Of a stretch of DNA of 5,606 nt, positions 4,433-5,606 are shown in pieces (position 1 is the first letter of the stretch; each line of letters begins with the position of its first letter). The notes beneath the pieces were generated by a model. That model saw only the letters and a program-made list of their open reading frames with translations. It was not told the DNA's origin and searched no databases. A program made the position numbers and the translations under genes. This stretch comes from Caldilineales bacterium. GTDB lineage: Bacteria > Chloroflexota > Anaerolineae > JAAEKA01. The stretch is taken from NCBI GenBank assembly GCA_021463315.1, contig JAJTXO010000299.1:1-5606 (forward strand), read 5' to 3'.

Positions 4433-5386
4433 GTGAAAACGCTCATTCTGCTGCTGAGCGCGGCGTTGCTGCTGACTGCGGCCTGCGCGGCGCCCGTTCC
4501 ACCAGTGGCTGTCCCGGTGGCCTCAGAGACGCTGCCGCCTGCCCCCACCGCCACGCCGCAGCCCGCGGCCACGCTGGCGCCCACCGTGGAGCACACCACG
4601 CGGCCGCCAGAGCCGGCGCCGCCCAACACGCGTCCGCCAGAGGCCGTGTCGCCTGTCACTGAGCCCAAGGCCATCGTCGACGCCGCGGTCAACTTCGCCG
4701 CGACCGAGCTGAACGTGGACGCGGCCAGCATCACCGTGCTCAGCGTCGAGGCGGTCGAGTGGCGCAACTCCTGCCTGGGCGTGGACAAGCTGGGCGAGAT
4801 GTGCATGGATGTGATCACGCCAGGCTATCGCGTCCTGCTGGATGTGAATGGCCAGCCGGTGGCGGTGCATACCAACCGGGACGCCAGCGTCATGCGGCTG
4901 GCCGATCCGACGCTGACGCCGCCCAGTCTCAGCCCCACCAGCTATGATCCGGCCGAGATCTACGCCCAGGTGGTGCGCCAGCTTTACACCGTCGATCACA
5001 CCTTCGGCCAGCCGCCCCTCTTTCCGCTGGTCTACCTGCTGCGCCAGACCGACGACAGCGTGGGCGCGCCTGGCGCGCCGGCCAACGGCCAGACCATTTT
5101 CCCGGGCGACCAGCAGCGCATCCTCAGCCTGCTGGCCGACCTGCCCGCGCGCTTCGTCTGGGTGGACAGCCGCGACGACGTGCCGCTGGACACGGTCGGC
5201 GTGGTGCAGGAGGGGGGCGCCATGATCACCCTGGGCAACATCAGCCAGCAGCTTGATGGCTCGCTGCACACGCCGGCCGGCATCTACATCGGCTCGCTGG
5301 CAGCCGGCGGGCAGACCTATGTGCTGCAGGTCGTGGACGGCGCCTGGCAGATCACGGGCGTGAGCGGGCCGGTGTGGATCAGTTGA
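4433..5386 (+). CDS. Lipoprotein with Cys-pair domain and C-terminal domain of unknown function
   Basis: From the GTG at 4433 this is a 317-residue exported protein. Lys2 and a hydrophobic stretch (LILLLSAALLLTAAC) form a lipoprotein signal with lipidated Cys18; the -3 residue is Thr, a tolerable variant of the lipobox. Residues 20-78 are a Pro/Thr/Ala-rich linker. Residues about 80-157 form a domain I recognise from secreted Chloroflexota and cyanobacterial proteins: SITVLSVEAVEW, SCLGVDKLGEMCMDVITPGYRVLLDVNGQPVAVHTN, with Cys114 and Cys124 likely forming a disulfide. After a short linker, residues about 173-317 (YAQVVRQLYTVDHTFGQP, LVYLLRQTDD, ITLGNISQQLDGS, GIYIGSLAAGGQTYVLQVVDGAWQITG) form a second, probably beta-rich domain of unknown role. 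It is expected to be anchored outside the cell. Its TGA overlaps the next start by four bases. An in-frame ATG at 4409 lacks a ribosome-binding site and would put charged residues before the signal. Confidence 0.85.
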   Translation: MKTLILLLSAALLLTAACAAPVPPVAVPVASETLPPAPTATPQPAATLAPTVEHTTRPPEPAPPNTRPPEAVSPVTEPKAIVDAAVNFAATELNVDAASITVLSVEAVEWRNSCLGVDKLGEMCMDVITPGYRVLLDVNGQPVAVHTNRDASVMRLADPTLTPPSLSPTSYDPAEIYAQVVRQLYTVDHTFGQPPLFPLVYLLRQTDDSVGAPGAPANGQTIFPGDQQRILSLLADLPARFVWVDSRDDVPLDTVGVVQEGGAMITLGNISQQLDGSLHTPAGIYIGSLAAGGQTYVLQVVDGAWQITGVSGPVWIS

Positions 5387-5606
5387 CCCCGCGCCCGCCC
5401 GTGGCTCTGACCCGTCGCCGCTTCCTGCGCCTGGCGGGCCTGGGCCTGGCCTCGACAGCCCTGGCTGGCTGCGGCTTGGCGCGCACGGCCACGCCCCAGC
5501 CGCTGGCCGCGCTGGACGCCTCTGCTGCGGCCAGCTCCACCCCGACGGCCAGCCCCACGGGAACTGCCAGGCCGACCGCCACGCCCACCGCGACCGCGAC
5601 CGCCAC
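5383..5606 (+). CDS. Tat-type lipoprotein, N-terminal part; 3' end outside window
   Basis: Only the first 74 codons are present. The N-terminus carries a twin-arginine signal (TRRRFLRLAGLGLAST) and a perfect lipobox LAGC, with Cys30 lipidated (codon 5470-5472). A low-complexity Thr/Ala/Pro linker follows and runs to the window edge (STPTASPTGTARPTATPTATATA). Export through the Tat pathway implies a protein folded before transport, often one with a cofactor, but the functional domain is not visible. The TTG at 5383 overlaps the upstream TGA (TTGA), suggesting coupling; the GTG at 5401 (MALTRRRFL) is an equally reasonable start. Neither has a good Shine-Dalgarno sequence. Confidence 0.75.
   Translation, partial: MTPRPPVALTRRRFLRLAGLGLASTALAGCGLARTATPQPLAALDASAAASSTPTASPTGTARPTATPTATATA

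Noticed and set aside
4324..4818. A 164-codon minus-strand open frame beginning in the inverted-repeat element
   Set aside because: It mirrors the Pro/Thr linker of the lipoprotein, giving a Gly/Ser/Ala/Val repeat. It has no ribosome-binding site and no recognisable fold.
4523..5269. A 248-codon minus-strand open frame opposite the lipoprotein gene
   Set aside because: Low-complexity His/Arg/Gly-rich translation, while the plus strand has a signal peptide, lipobox and conserved domain.

Overview
The window is GC-rich DNA whose coding sequence is strongly GC-biased at the third codon position. Several features point to a Chloroflexota (Anaerolineae/Caldilineae-like) bacterium, although this is inferred from gene style and not from a marker gene. 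They are Pro/Thr/Ala-rich linkers behind lipoprotein signal peptides, a Cys-pair domain that I associate with secreted proteins of that phylum, a small CpaE-annotated domain, and intergenic arrays of 7-bp words. I recall such arrays from filamentous cyanobacteria and Chloroflexota.

Layout, left to right. (1) The 3' end of a uronate isomerase gene (uxaC, + strand) enters from the left edge. (2) It converges on a minus-strand pair: a 73-aa SH3-like small protein (1725-1946), followed one base later by a 301-aa protein (818-1723) joining a CpaE-like domain to the back half of a metallo-beta-lactamase-like fold. (3) A repeat region (1947-2161) of 7/8-bp words is interrupted by a 63-bp GC-rich segment carrying an imperfect inverted repeat. 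(4) A PhzF-family gene (2103-3068, minus) has its last 17 codons and stop codon inside that repeat array. (5) A second heptamer array (3094-3233) follows. (6) A minus-strand pair, rnhA (ribonuclease HI) and an unknown 123-aa gene, abuts with no spacer. (7) A divergent intergenic region (4140-4432) holds candidate promoters for both directions, a run of hairpins and a compact 95-bp inverted-repeat element. (8) Two plus-strand lipoprotein genes overlap by four bases: a 317-aa lipoprotein, and a Tat-type lipoprotein cut off by the right edge.

The genes do not form one pathway. They look like ordinary housekeeping or accessory genes in short, translationally coupled pairs, separated by repeat-rich spacers. 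The strongest non-genic signal is at 4313-4423. There, a 95-bp element with 14-bp terminal inverted repeats (13 of 14 matching) is bracketed by an 8-bp direct duplication, AAGGAGAA. The duplicated word is the ribosome-binding site of the lipoprotein gene, so this looks like a MITE-type insertion that copied the Shine-Dalgarno sequence and placed a long hairpin in the leader. Other points worth checking are a Ser where uronate isomerases carry a conserved active-site Arg, an apparently catalytically dead metallo-beta-lactamase fusion, and repeat-derived coding sequence at the end of the PhzF gene.
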